A stretch of DNA of 38,402 nucleotides from an uncultured Eubacteriales bacterium (GCA_900547315.1 URGI01000008.1:1-38402), one strand, 5' to 3'; shown: positions 15,459 through 22,426, counted from the first letter of the stretch. The notes: generated by a model not told the origin, from the letters alone. Made by a program: numbers and translations.

Positions 15459-15802
15459 GGCTTCGCCTCCCGTCTGAGGGACATCTTTTCGCAGGCGGCC
15501 ATGAATGCCGCGTCCATGCGCGAATACTCCGCGCCGACACAGCGGCTGCGTGCGACGATGACGATATCCCATCCGGTTTTGAGCTGATGCGAATTCAGCC
15601 GGTATATTTCCCTCAGGCGGCGGCGCACCCGGTTGCGCACGACGGCATGACCCAGCTTTGTAGACACCGTGTAGCCCACACGGTTATGGTCAAGGCCGTT
15701 TCGCCGGCAGTAGACCACCATGAACGGGGTTACTGCGCTTTTGCCTTTGGAATATAAGCGTCTGAAATCGCTGTTTTTCTTCAGCGTGCATCTGATGTTC
15801 AA
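15455..15802 (-). CDS. rnpA: Ribonuclease P protein component
   Basis: 115 residues. The RNR motif (VVRNRVRRRLREIYR, about residues 53-67) and N-terminal LKKNSDFRRLYSKG identify the protein subunit of RNase P, which matures tRNA 5' ends. The only plausible start is a TTG at 15802 with GGGAG about ten bases upstream. The nearby ATG and GTG are out of frame and soon stop. It lies between rpmH and yidD, the conserved order. Confidence 0.93.
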   Translation of the reverse strand: MNIRCTLKKNSDFRRLYSKGKSAVTPFMVVYCRRNGLDHNRVGYTVSTKLGHAVVRNRVRRRLREIYRLNSHQLKTGWDIVIVARSRCVGAEYSRMDAAFMAACEKMSLRREAKP

Positions 15803-15850
15803 AGAGACACTTCTCCCATGCTATACTTCGTCAAACATGCATAAACACCT

Positions 15851-15876
15851 AAAGGGCGGATCGCTCCGCCCTAAAA
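15851..15876. other. Hairpin between rpmH and rnpA
   Basis: AGGGCGGA-tcgc-TCCGCCCT, a perfect 8-bp GC-rich stem, in the 106-bp gap between rpmH and rnpA. On the minus strand only CCCTTTAGG follows, so it is at best a weak terminator or a processing site that sets the rpmH to rnpA ratio. Confidence 0.5.
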
Positions 15877-15908
15877 ATATTATGCTTTGACCTGTTTCAC
15901 GAGTGTGA

Positions 15909-16043
15909 TCAGTAGCTGAGCTTTGCTCTGCCCTTTGCTCTGCGGCGAGCGAGAACCTTGCGGCCGTTCGCGGTCTTCATTCTCTTGCGGAAGCCGTGCT
16001 CCTTCTTGCGCTGGCGCTTCTTCGGCTGATAAGTACGAAGCAT
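15909..16043 (-). CDS. rpmH: 50S ribosomal protein L34
   Basis: 44 residues, highly basic: MLRTYQPKKRQRKKEHGFRK, then RMKTANGRKVLARRRAKGR and ending AKLSY. This is the full length of bacterial L34. AAGGAG lies ten bases before the ATG at 16043. First gene of the rnpA-yidD-yidC-jag-acpP group. In most bacteria dnaA and the origin lie just upstream on the other strand; here a flavodoxin/ferredoxin gene takes that place. Confidence 0.97.
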   Translation of the reverse strand: MLRTYQPKKRQRKKEHGFRKRMKTANGRKVLARRRAKGRAKLSY

Positions 16044-16109
16044 GATATGCACTCCTTTCAGGTGTAATACTCAACATCGGGCCGGGTCCCGAAGTAGTTG
16101 ACATATAAA

Positions 16110-16147
16110 AATAGCCACTTGGCGACAACTGCCGCCGAGTGGCTATT
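16110..16147 (-). terminator. Terminator hairpin overlapping the rpmH promoter
   Basis: AATAGCCACT-t-GGCG (16110-16124) pairs with CGCC-g-AGTGGCTATT (16133-16147). Read on the minus strand the stem ends in TATTTTTAT. It can terminate read-through from the gene ending at 16221. Its 5' arm contains part of the rpmH -10 box. Confidence 0.75.
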
Positions 16148-16174
16148 ATATACTAAAACATCAGGTTCTGTCAA
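16145..16174 (-). promoter_or_regulatory. Consensus sigma-A promoter of the rpmH operon
   Basis: TTGACA (16174-16169), 18-bp spacer, TATAAT (16150-16145) on the minus strand; both boxes are perfect consensus. The predicted start point (about 16138) falls inside the 5' arm of the terminator stem, so transcripts starting here cannot form the complete hairpin. Confidence 0.8.
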
Positions 16175-16220
16175 CCAAAAATTCGATTTTTAATGCAGGA
16201 AACGGAGCTTTCCGCGCCGG

Positions 16221-17000
16221 TCAGTCGAAATGGATGATGCTGCGGGTCAGCTCGTCGGGCGTGACGTTGGGGTTATGGTAGCGCTCGCGCGTCTCGGTCG
16301 CGCCGCCCATGGATATCGCCTGCTTGGGACAGTACTGGAGACAGCTGAGGCACTGGATGCAGTCCTTGCCGAACTTGGCTTTGCCGTTGACGATGGTGAT
16401 GTTGCCCTTGGGACACAGCTTTGCGCACTGGCCGCAGCCGATACATGCGTCGCTCACCTTGAGCTTGCGGCCCTTGAGCTTGGACAGCAGCGGCCACGCG
16501 GCGCTCTCGACGGCATTGACGCTCATCTTCGGCGGCTGCTTTCTGCGCTTGAAGGACAGCGCGTCGATCGCGATCTGTATCGCCTTCTCCTCGGAACGCT
16601 TCTGCGCCTTCTCCGGAGAGATCGGCGGCATCATAAGGTTGTGCGGGAAGAGCCAGATGCAGGAGCACTGGTGAGAGACGCCCGCCCAGTAGGTCAAAGG
16701 GATGATGCTGTTGAGCTTATACAGGCCGCAGCCGATATAGCCCGCGTAGCTGCAAACGCCGAAGGTGTAAGCCTTGGGGTTTACCTTGATGGTCTTGGCG
16801 TACTTCTCCACATCGCCGGGCAGACCGCCCGCGTAGCACGGGAATACGAAGCCGACGCGCTTTGCGGCGCTCACGTCCGTCACGGCGGGAGCCTTGCGCA
16901 TCATTATAATATCGGTGTCACCCATGCGCTTTGCAATGTTCTTTGCGATGTCGAGACAGTTGCCTGTGCCGGAGAAACAGAAGATCACGTTTTCGCTCAT
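16221..17000 (-). CDS. EFR1-type flavodoxin-ferredoxin fusion protein
   Basis: 259 residues. The N-terminal half is a flavodoxin-like domain (FSGTGNCLDIAKNIA binds FMN phosphate; VGFVFPCYAGGLP) and the C-terminal quarter is a 2[4Fe-4S] ferredoxin with CIGCGQCAKLCP and CIQCLSCLQYCP. The combination is that of EFR1-family (EF-hand-less ferrodoxin) electron carriers frequent in anaerobic Firmicutes. Partners are unknown. ATG 17000 follows AAAGGAG. It is transcribed divergently from a TetR-family gene through a shared, fully overlapping promoter, so it is a probable target of that repressor. Confidence 0.88.
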   Translation of the reverse strand: MSENVIFCFSGTGNCLDIAKNIAKRMGDTDIIMMRKAPAVTDVSAAKRVGFVFPCYAGGLPGDVEKYAKTIKVNPKAYTFGVCSYAGYIGCGLYKLNSIIPLTYWAGVSHQCSCIWLFPHNLMMPPISPEKAQKRSEEKAIQIAIDALSFKRRKQPPKMSVNAVESAAWPLLSKLKGRKLKVSDACIGCGQCAKLCPKGNITIVNGKAKFGKDCIQCLSCLQYCPKQAISMGGATETRERYHNPNVTPDELTRSIIHFD

Positions 17001-17040
17001 GTTTACCGCTCCTTTGTTATTTATAAAATTAGTTGTCTGC

Positions 17041-17070
17041 ATTGTACACCAAAAGCATTTGTGATACAAT
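17041..17070. promoter_or_regulatory. Face-to-face overlapping promoters of the ferredoxin-flavodoxin and tetR genes
   Basis: Plus strand: TTGTAC (17042-17047), 17-bp spacer, TACAAT (17065-17070). Minus strand: TTGTAT (17069-17064), 17-bp spacer, TACAAT (17046-17041). Each -35 box overlaps the other promoter's -10 box, and the 30-bp segment starts and ends as an inverted repeat (ATTGTA...TACAAT). It is also the natural place for a TetR operator. Confidence 0.7.
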
Positions 17071-17103
17071 AGTCCCGCAACGAATGAAACAAAAGGAGAA
17101 AAA

Positions 17104-17634
17104 ATGTACCACATCAAGCATGATAAGCGCGCGGAAAGCTCGGTCGAGCTTATCTGCACGGCGGTGCTGGAGCTGCTGGAAACAAAGCCCCTCGGCGAGA
17201 TAACGATAAGCGACGTGCAGCGGCGCTCGACCGTCAGCCGTTCGACCTTTTACCGGAATTTCGACAGCCTTGAGGACGTGCTCGCGCTGCTGTGCGACCG
17301 CGGCTTTGACGAGATCGCGGCAGGAAGCGGGGCGCCGGTGTATATCAGGGTGTTCCACTACTGGTTCAATAACGCCGCGGTGCTGGAAGCCCTCGTCCGC
17401 ACCGGACGGGCGGACATCCTGGCCGAGAGTCTGAAAAAGCTGCTGCTCCGCTCGAAGGAGCTGCCGGGCATGGACGAAGCACGGCTCGATTACTTTGCCG
17501 CGAACACCGGCTATGTCATGACCGGCATCCTCGCCACATGGCTCAGGCGCGGCAGGCGCGAGAGCGAAGAGGAGCTCGCGGATATTCTGGCCGACTGCTT
17601 CGCCGCCGCGGGCGCGATGGTGATGCTTGGATGA
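17104..17634 (+). CDS. TetR/AcrR-family transcriptional regulator
   Basis: 176 residues. The N-terminal helix-turn-helix is clear (residues about 31-55: ITISDVQRRSTVSRSTFYRNF), followed by an all-helical ligand-binding region with conserved YFAANTGYVMTGILATWLRRG typical of a C-terminal domain found in Firmicute TetR proteins. It probably represses itself and the divergent flavodoxin-ferredoxin gene. AAAAGGAG lies six bases before the ATG. It converges with the dCMP deaminase gene, only three bases separating the stop codons, with no terminator visible. Confidence 0.9.
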   Translation: MYHIKHDKRAESSVELICTAVLELLETKPLGEITISDVQRRSTVSRSTFYRNFDSLEDVLALLCDRGFDEIAAGSGAPVYIRVFHYWFNNAAVLEALVRTGRADILAESLKKLLLRSKELPGMDEARLDYFAANTGYVMTGILATWLRRGRRESEEELADILADCFAAAGAMVMLG

Positions 17635-17637
17635 TAT

Positions 17638-18123
17638 CTATACCAACTCAAATATCGAATCGTCGTTCTCGACCCAGTCGCTGACGGGGATGGTTATGTA
17701 TTCGGTCTCGCCGGTGCGGATTATGACGCGGTCTATGCCGGCGTTAATTATCTGGCGCTTGCACATTGAGCATGACATCGCGTCGTGCAGCAGCTCGCCG
17801 GTGCGCGCGTCGCGGCCGACGAGATATATGCTCGCGCCGATCATATCGCGGCGGGAGGCGGAGATTATCGCGTTCGCTTCGGCGTGCACGCTGCGGCACA
17901 GCTCATAGCGCTCGCCCGACGGGATGCGCAGCGTCTCGCGTGTGCAGCGGCCAAGGTCGCTGCAATTGCGGCGGCCGCGCGGCGCGCCGTTGTAGCCGGT
18001 GGAGATTATCTCGTCGTTGCGGACGATTATCGCGCCGTATTTGCGGCGCAGGCAGGTGGAACGCTCCAGAACGGAGTCGGCTATATCAAGATAGTAATTT
18101 TGTTTGCTGGTGCGGTTGTCCAT
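17638..18123 (-). CDS. dCMP/cytidylate deaminase family protein (ComEB-like)
   Basis: 161 residues of the zinc deaminase fold. Zinc site: HAEANAI (His and catalytic Glu) and CSMC later (SCSMCKRQIINAGI, where most members have PCxxC). Region GYNGAPRG and the cysteine-rich NCSDLGRCTRE are typical of dCMP deaminases, which make dUMP for thymidylate synthesis. A close alternative is a ComE operon protein 2 homologue, which is the same family. CGGAGGG precedes the ATG at 18123. Confidence 0.88.
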   Translation of the reverse strand: MDNRTSKQNYYLDIADSVLERSTCLRRKYGAIIVRNDEIISTGYNGAPRGRRNCSDLGRCTRETLRIPSGERYELCRSVHAEANAIISASRRDMIGASIYLVGRDARTGELLHDAMSCSMCKRQIINAGIDRVIIRTGETEYITIPVSDWVENDDSIFELV

Positions 18124-18152
18124 GGTTTTCCCTCCGGAATCTTTATATCTTA

Positions 18153-18182
18153 AATATACATTAAATATTACTATAAAGTCAA
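18153..18182 (-). promoter_or_regulatory. Promoter of the dCMP deaminase gene
   Basis: Minus strand TTGACT (18182-18177), 18-bp spacer, TATATT (18158-18153), 30 bp upstream of the ATG. Confidence 0.55.
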
Positions 18183-18189
18183 TGACGTG

Positions 18190-18218
18190 TTGCCAATCTT
18201 GGCGCGAGGTGTTACAAT
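18190..18218 (+). promoter_or_regulatory. Promoter of queH, placed for leaderless transcription
   Basis: TTGCCA (18190-18195), 17-bp spacer, TACAAT (18213-18218). The -10 box ends six bases before the ATG at 18225, so the expected transcription start coincides with the initiation codon. Confidence 0.55.
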
Positions 18219-18224
18219 CACGCT

Positions 18225-18893
18225 ATGAACAGAAATTATCAGAAGGAACTGGACCGTATAATCCAGAAGCGCGGCAAAAGAATGCCGCGGGTGCTGCTGC
18301 ACAGCTGCTGCGGCCCCTGCTCCAGCTCGGTGCTGGAATATCTCACACAGTATTTCGACGTGACGCTGCTGTGGTACAACCCCAATATCTATCCGAAGGA
18401 GGAATTTGACCGCCGGTTCAAGACTCAGGTGCAGCTCATCGAGAGCATGGGCTTGGCGGACAAGGTCAGCGTGCTGGCCGAGCCATGGAAGAACGCCGAC
18501 TATTACGCGCGCATAAAGGGGCTTGAGAACGAGCCGGAGGGCGGCAAGCGCTGCGCCGAGTGCTTCAGGCTGCGCCTGCTGGAAACGGCGCGCCTCGCCA
18601 AGCACTATCAATTCGACTACTTCTGCACGACGCTGACGCTGTCGCGCCATAAGGACGCGGTGCTCATAAACGGCATCGGCGAGGAGATAGGCCGCGCCGT
18701 CGGCGTGAGCTGGCTGCCGTCGGACTTCAAGAAGCGCGACGGCGAAAACCGCTCGATAGAACTCAGTGAAAAATACGGACTTTACAGGCAGCTCTACTGC
18801 GGCTGCGAATTTTCTCTGCACCGCCGTGAAGAGACGGCGGCGCGCATGGCAAAAAACTCGGAGGATTCTAATGAAGAAAACAGCAACACTTAA
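18225..18893 (+). CDS. queH: Epoxyqueuosine reductase QueH
   Basis: 222 residues of the DUF208/QueH family, which reduces epoxyqueuosine in tRNA to queuosine using an Fe-S cluster. Hallmarks: LLHSCCGPCSS near residues 24-34, NPNIYPKEEF, GKRCAECFRLRL, and LYCGCEFS, which together supply the conserved cysteines. The start at 18225 gives the N-terminus usual for the family (NYQKELDRII). There is no Shine-Dalgarno at a normal distance (only GAGGTG 13 bases away). queT overlaps its 3' end, forming a queuosine operon. Confidence 0.92.
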   Translation: MNRNYQKELDRIIQKRGKRMPRVLLHSCCGPCSSSVLEYLTQYFDVTLLWYNPNIYPKEEFDRRFKTQVQLIESMGLADKVSVLAEPWKNADYYARIKGLENEPEGGKRCAECFRLRLLETARLAKHYQFDYFCTTLTLSRHKDAVLINGIGEEIGRAVGVSWLPSDFKKRDGENRSIELSEKYGLYRQLYCGCEFSLHRREETAARMAKNSEDSNEENSNT

Positions 18894-19401
18894 ACTCGCA
18901 ACAGCCGCGGTCGTCGGCGCATGCTACGCCGTGCTAACAATGATTCTCGCCCCGATAAGCTACGGCGCGGTACAGTTCCGCGTATCCGAGGCGCTGTGCA
19001 TACTGCCGTTTTTCATGCCCTGCACCGCGTGGGGGCTGTTCGGCGGCTGCATCATCGCAAACCTGCTCACAGGCAACATATTCGACATAGTTTTCGGCTC
19101 GCTCGCAACGCTGGCCGCCGCGCTGATAACCGCCGAGATAGGCCGCCGCGGTCATGATCTGGGCAGGAAAATTCTGGCCTGCCTGATGCCGGTGCTGTTC
19201 AACGCCGTCGTCGTCGGCGCGGTGATAACGAGCGCTTATAACGGCCTCAACATATTCTCCCACCCCGCCGCCTTCGGGCTCAATGCCGCGCAGGTCGGGC
19301 TCGGCGAGGCTGCGGTGCTGTTTATCATCGGCCTGCCGATGATGTACTACCTCCCCGGGCTGAAATTCTTCAGAGAATTTACAATAAAACTAAACGACTA
19401 A
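18871..19401 (+). CDS. queT: QueT family ECF transporter S component (queuosine precursor)
   Basis: 176 residues with five to six hydrophobic helices, beginning KTATLKLATAAVVGACYAVL and containing ISYGAVQFRVSEALCILPFF and LFGGCIIANLLTG, the QueT signature. It would capture a queuosine precursor (preQ1, preQ0, queuine or queuosine) and work with the shared ECF energizing module encoded elsewhere. GGAGG lies six bases before the ATG at 18871, which is inside the last codons of queH (23-nt overlap). No preQ1 riboswitch is visible in front of the operon. Confidence 0.9.
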   Translation: MKKTATLKLATAAVVGACYAVLTMILAPISYGAVQFRVSEALCILPFFMPCTAWGLFGGCIIANLLTGNIFDIVFGSLATLAAALITAEIGRRGHDLGRKILACLMPVLFNAVVVGAVITSAYNGLNIFSHPAAFGLNAAQVGLGEAAVLFIIGLPMMYYLPGLKFFREFTIKLND

Positions 19402-19431
19402 ACCAAAGGCAAGAAACGAAAGGAGACGTAT

Positions 19432-20307
19432 ATGAAGGTCAGAAAAGCGATAATCCCCGCCGCCGGTCTTGGTACGCGCCTGCTCCCGAACACCAAGAGT
19501 ATCCCGAAGGAAATGCTTCCGCTGGTTGATAAGCCGGTCATTCAGTACATCGTCGAGGAGGCGGTGGCCGCGGGCGTTGAGGAGATACTCATAATCACCA
19601 ACCGCGGCAAGAACCCCATCGAGGACTATTTCGACTACGCGCCCGACCTCGAGGAGCGCCTGATCCATGACGGCAAGAGCGACGAGGCCGCGACCGTCCG
19701 CGCAGTCGCGGACATGGCGGACGTGTTCTTCCTGCGTCAGAAGGAGACGAAGGGTCTCGGCCACGCCGTATGGCGCGCGAAGAGCTTCGTCGGCAACGAG
19801 CCGTTCGCGGTGCTCCTCGGCGACGATATCATGCTCAGCGAGAAGCCCGTTCTCAAGCAGCTTGTCGAGGCCGCCGAGGCCAACGACTGCAGCGCTGTCG
19901 CGGTGCGCGAGGTACCGGACGAGCTTATCACGAAGTATTCCTCCGTCAAGCTCATCGAGCAGCTCTCCGAGCGCGTGTACAAGATCGGCGACATGAACGA
20001 GAAGCCGACGCTTGAAGAGAAGTTCTCGAACTTCGCCATCCTCGGCCGCTACGTGCTTACCCCCGCGATATTCGACATTCTGGAGCACACCGCTCCCGGC
20101 CGCAACAACGAGATACAGCTCACCGACGGCATGAAGGAGCTGTGCCTCCACGAGCCGATGTGCGCCGTCGATTTTGAGGGCAGACGCTACGACACCGGCA
20201 ACCTCAAGGGCTACCTCGAAGCGATAATCGACTTCGCGCTGAAAAACGACGAGGCCGGAGAATGGCTGCGTCAGTTCATCATCGACAAGGCCGAACTGCT
20301 GAAGTAA
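19432..20307 (+). CDS. galU: UTP-glucose-1-phosphate uridylyltransferase
   Basis: 291 residues, the typical length of GalU/GtaB, forming UDP-glucose for glycolipid, wall polymer and galactose metabolism. The nucleotide-binding loop AAGLGTRLLPNTKSIPKEM is at residues 10-28. LLGDDIM carries the metal-binding Asp, and the FEGRRYDTGNLKGYLEA end pattern is diagnostic. AAAGGAG precedes the ATG. It starts 30 bp after queT without a visible promoter or terminator, so it may be read from the queH promoter. Confidence 0.95.
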   Translation: MKVRKAIIPAAGLGTRLLPNTKSIPKEMLPLVDKPVIQYIVEEAVAAGVEEILIITNRGKNPIEDYFDYAPDLEERLIHDGKSDEAATVRAVADMADVFFLRQKETKGLGHAVWRAKSFVGNEPFAVLLGDDIMLSEKPVLKQLVEAAEANDCSAVAVREVPDELITKYSSVKLIEQLSERVYKIGDMNEKPTLEEKFSNFAILGRYVLTPAIFDILEHTAPGRNNEIQLTDGMKELCLHEPMCAVDFEGRRYDTGNLKGYLEAIIDFALKNDEAGEWLRQFIIDKAELLK

Positions 20308-20316
20308 ACTTTTTTC

Positions 20317-20345
20317 TTGACAAATTTCGGCGGCAGCTATATACT
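20317..20345 (+). promoter_or_regulatory. Promoter of the TPP riboswitch-thiT unit
   Basis: TTGACA (20317-20322), 17-bp spacer, TATACT (20340-20345), about 15 bp before the riboswitch aptamer and 10 bp after the galU stop. Confidence 0.75.
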
Positions 20346-20358
20346 CGCGTTGTAATTT

Positions 20359-20453
20359 AACAAGGGGGGCTGGATATTTCTGGCTGAGATGGAGTCAATG
20401 GAGGCTCCGGACCCTGGAACCTGATCCGGATAATGCCGGCGTAGGAAACAGAG
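20359..20453 (+). ncRNA. TPP riboswitch (THI element)
   Basis: The aptamer core is plain: ACAAGGGGGGCT at the 5' side, the pyrimidine-sensing CTGAGATGG (about 20383-20391), ACCCTGGAACCTGATCCGG, and the closing TAATGCCGGCGTAGGAAACA. Thiamine pyrophosphate binding would favour the terminator that follows and switch off thiT. Confidence 0.95.
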
Positions 20454-20465
20454 TATTGCAATTTT

Positions 20466-20499
20466 CCGCAGGTTCTTATTTTAAGGACCTGCGGTTTTT
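20466..20499 (+). terminator. Terminator of the TPP riboswitch expression platform
   Basis: CCGCAGGT-t-CTT, ATTTT loop, AAG-g-ACCTGCGG then TTTTT. It sits 13 bp after the aptamer and 50 bp before thiT, consistent with control by transcription termination. Confidence 0.85.
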
Positions 20500-20549
20500 C
20501 ATATTCTGCTTCCCCAAATTACAAAATCGCAATTTAGGAGGAAAGAAAC

Positions 20550-21113
20550 ATGAAAACCAAATCTCATCTCAAGCTCCGCGCGCTCTGCGAGGGCGCCATC
20601 ATGGTCGCTCTGGCGTATGTGCTGAGCTTCATCAAGCTCTTTGAGCTGCCGCAGGGCGGTTCCATTGACATCGGCATGCTGCCGATATTCCTGTACTGCG
20701 CCCGCTGGGGCTTCGGTCCCGGCCTGCTGGCCAGCTTCGTATACAGCTTCCTGCAGCTTCTGCAGGGCGGCGGCTTCGTTATCGGCTGGCAGTCCATCCT
20801 CGGCGACTACATCGTGGCCTACACGCTGCTCGGTCTGGCCGGTCTCTTCCACAAGAACCCCTATGGCTACTTCTACGGCGTTCTTGTCGGCGGTCTTGCC
20901 CGTTTCCTGAGCCACTACATCACCGGCGCAACCCTTTGGGCAGAGTACATGCCTGACACCTTCTTCGGCATGACCATGACCTCTCCGTGGTTCTACTCCG
21001 CGCTCTACAACGGCAGCTACATGCTCGTCGACATGATCGTGTGCGTAGTCGTCGGCTGGGCGCTGTGGAAGCCCCTCGGCAAGTACATCCGCGGCGAAGA
21101 TCTGCAGAAATAA
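20550..21113 (+). CDS. thiT: Energy-coupled thiamine transporter ThiT
   Basis: 187 residues, six hydrophobic helices, S component of an ECF transporter for thiamine. Family marks are LCEGAIMVALAYVLSFIKLF, PQGGSIDIGMLPIF, YSFLQLLQGGG and the C-terminal WFYSALYNGSYM, which line the thiamine site. It needs the EcfAA'T module encoded elsewhere. AGGAGG precedes the ATG. Controlled by the upstream TPP riboswitch, which confirms the substrate. Confidence 0.95.
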   Translation: MKTKSHLKLRALCEGAIMVALAYVLSFIKLFELPQGGSIDIGMLPIFLYCARWGFGPGLLASFVYSFLQLLQGGGFVIGWQSILGDYIVAYTLLGLAGLFHKNPYGYFYGVLVGGLARFLSHYITGATLWAEYMPDTFFGMTMTSPWFYSALYNGSYMLVDMIVCVVVGWALWKPLGKYIRGEDLQK

Positions 21114-21141
21114 GCCCCCTGTCTGTGAGTTTAATGTGAGG

Positions 21142-21176
21142 AAAAATCCGGCGGTTCCGCACCGCCGGATTTTTTT
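21142..21176 (+). terminator. Terminator after thiT
   Basis: AAAAATCCGGCGGT, TCCGC loop, ACCGCCGGATTTTTTT, 29 bp after the thiT stop. Confidence 0.9.
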
Positions 21177-21284
21177 ATTTGCCCGTTTCCATCGTTGGTA
21201 ATAATGACGATAAAAACGGTCAATAATTCTGATATATTGCTCGAAATTTGTGTAGTTTTAAGGCAGTTAGATATTGTTAATCTG

Positions 21285-21313
21285 TTGACATTTTGGCCTT
21301 ATCCTGTTAAAAT
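21285..21313 (+). promoter_or_regulatory. Promoter of the lipoprotein-apbE-rnfCDGEA operon
   Basis: TTGACA (21285-21290), 17-bp spacer, TAAAAT (21308-21313). No other promoter or terminator is visible before 28268, so it probably drives the whole seven-gene unit. Confidence 0.75.
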
Positions 21314-21324
21314 GTTGAATTGCA

Positions 21325-21376
21325 CGGAGGGAAAACGCCCTCCGGAAACACAAAATGCCCGCTCAAGTACAGCGGG
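21325..21376 (+). promoter_or_regulatory. Two consecutive hairpins in the operon leader
   Basis: CGGAGGG/CCCTCCG (21325-21331 and 21338-21344) and CCCGCT/AGCGGG (21358-21363 and 21371-21376) fill the 75-base leader between promoter and first gene. Neither has a T-run, so they are not terminators. They may stabilise the mRNA or bind a regulator. No known riboswitch class is recognised. Confidence 0.5.
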
Positions 21377-21394
21377 AAAATTGAGGAGAACAAT

Positions 21395-22396
21395 ATGAAA
21401 AAATTTGTTACTGCAATCATCCTTGTATGCATGATGCTCAGCATGGCCGCCTGCGGCGGCTCCTCCGAGGCTGAATACAAGCTCGGCATGGGCGTCGTTG
21501 TCAGCACTGATTCCTCTTCCGATAACAACGCGCAGGTCGACGCGACCGTCGCCACAGTTGTTACCGACGCAAACGGCAAGATAGTTCTCTGCCGCCTCGA
21601 CTGCGCGCAGAACAAGATGGACGTCACCGGCGGTGCCGTTGACACCGCGAAGACCTTCCTCACCAAGCGTGAGCTGGGCGACGACTACAACATGGTCAAG
21701 TACTCCGACGCCACTCTTGAGTGGTACCAGCAGGCCGAGAACTTCGAAGCCTACTGCGTCGGCAAGACCGCCGATGAGATAGCCGGCATCGAGACCAAGG
21801 TCAACGAGGAAGGCTACAACGTCGCAGTTGACGAGACTCTGTATGCGAGCTGCTCCATCAGCATCGAAGACTTCATCGGCGCTGTCGTAAAGGCCTGCAG
21901 CGACGAGAAGGGTCAGACCTTCAAGGCTTCCGGTGAGCTGAAGCTCGGCCTTGCCGCCATCACCACCGCCGCTGAGTCCACCCCCGCGACCGACACCGAT
22001 CCCGCAGCCGTCAAGATGTACACCGATTTCGGCGCCACCGTCGTCGGCGCGGACGGCAAGATCCTCGCCGCCATCACCGATTCCATCCAGCCCGTCGTCA
22101 ATGCCGACAAGGAAGGCAAGATCGTTGACAGCACCTTCAAGGGTACCAAGCGCGAGCTCGGCTCCGACTACGGCATGGTCGCCTACGGCAATGCTATAGC
22201 CGAGTGGGATGCTCAGGCTCAGGCATTCGCAAACTACACCGTCGGCAAGACCGCCGATGAGGTCAGAGCAATAGAGACCACCCAGAACGACGACGGCTAT
22301 TCCGTCACCGCAGACGAGACTCTGTACGCTTCCTGCACCATGCAGATCACCGGCATGATGGCAGTTCTGGCTCAGGCAGCCGATTACGCGCGCTGA
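21395..22396 (+). CDS. Lipoprotein with two tandem homologous domains, Rnf-operon linked, unknown function
   Basis: 333 residues. A lipoprotein signal ends in LSMAAC with Cys20. Two similar halves (about 45-170 and 205-330) follow, each with a KRELG-DY-MV-Y segment, EW--QA--F--Y-VGKTADE, and GY-V--DETLYASC near its end. The linker is Thr/Ala-rich (AAESTPATDTDPAAV). Similar modules occur in extracellular lipoproteins of gut Firmicutes, but I cannot name a function. There is no SGAT-type flavinylation motif. GAGGAG precedes the ATG at 21395. As first gene before apbE and rnfC it likely belongs to the surface side of this electron-transfer system. Confidence 0.8.
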   Translation: MKKFVTAIILVCMMLSMAACGGSSEAEYKLGMGVVVSTDSSSDNNAQVDATVATVVTDANGKIVLCRLDCAQNKMDVTGGAVDTAKTFLTKRELGDDYNMVKYSDATLEWYQQAENFEAYCVGKTADEIAGIETKVNEEGYNVAVDETLYASCSISIEDFIGAVVKACSDEKGQTFKASGELKLGLAAITTAAESTPATDTDPAAVKMYTDFGATVVGADGKILAAITDSIQPVVNADKEGKIVDSTFKGTKRELGSDYGMVAYGNAIAEWDAQAQAFANYTVGKTADEVRAIETTQNDDGYSVTADETLYASCTMQITGMMAVLAQAADYAR

Positions 22397-22426
22397 CAAA
22401 ATCAACACCCCTAGGAGATGAAGGTA

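Noticed and set aside
16221..17000. The flavodoxin-ferredoxin gene as the missing RnfB
   Set aside because: It lacks the RnfB membrane anchor and domain order, has a flavodoxin half, and is divergently paired with tetR 6 kb away from the rnf operon.
18124..18224. preQ1 riboswitch before queH
   Set aside because: No C-rich loop pseudoknot pattern, and promoter elements occupy the space.
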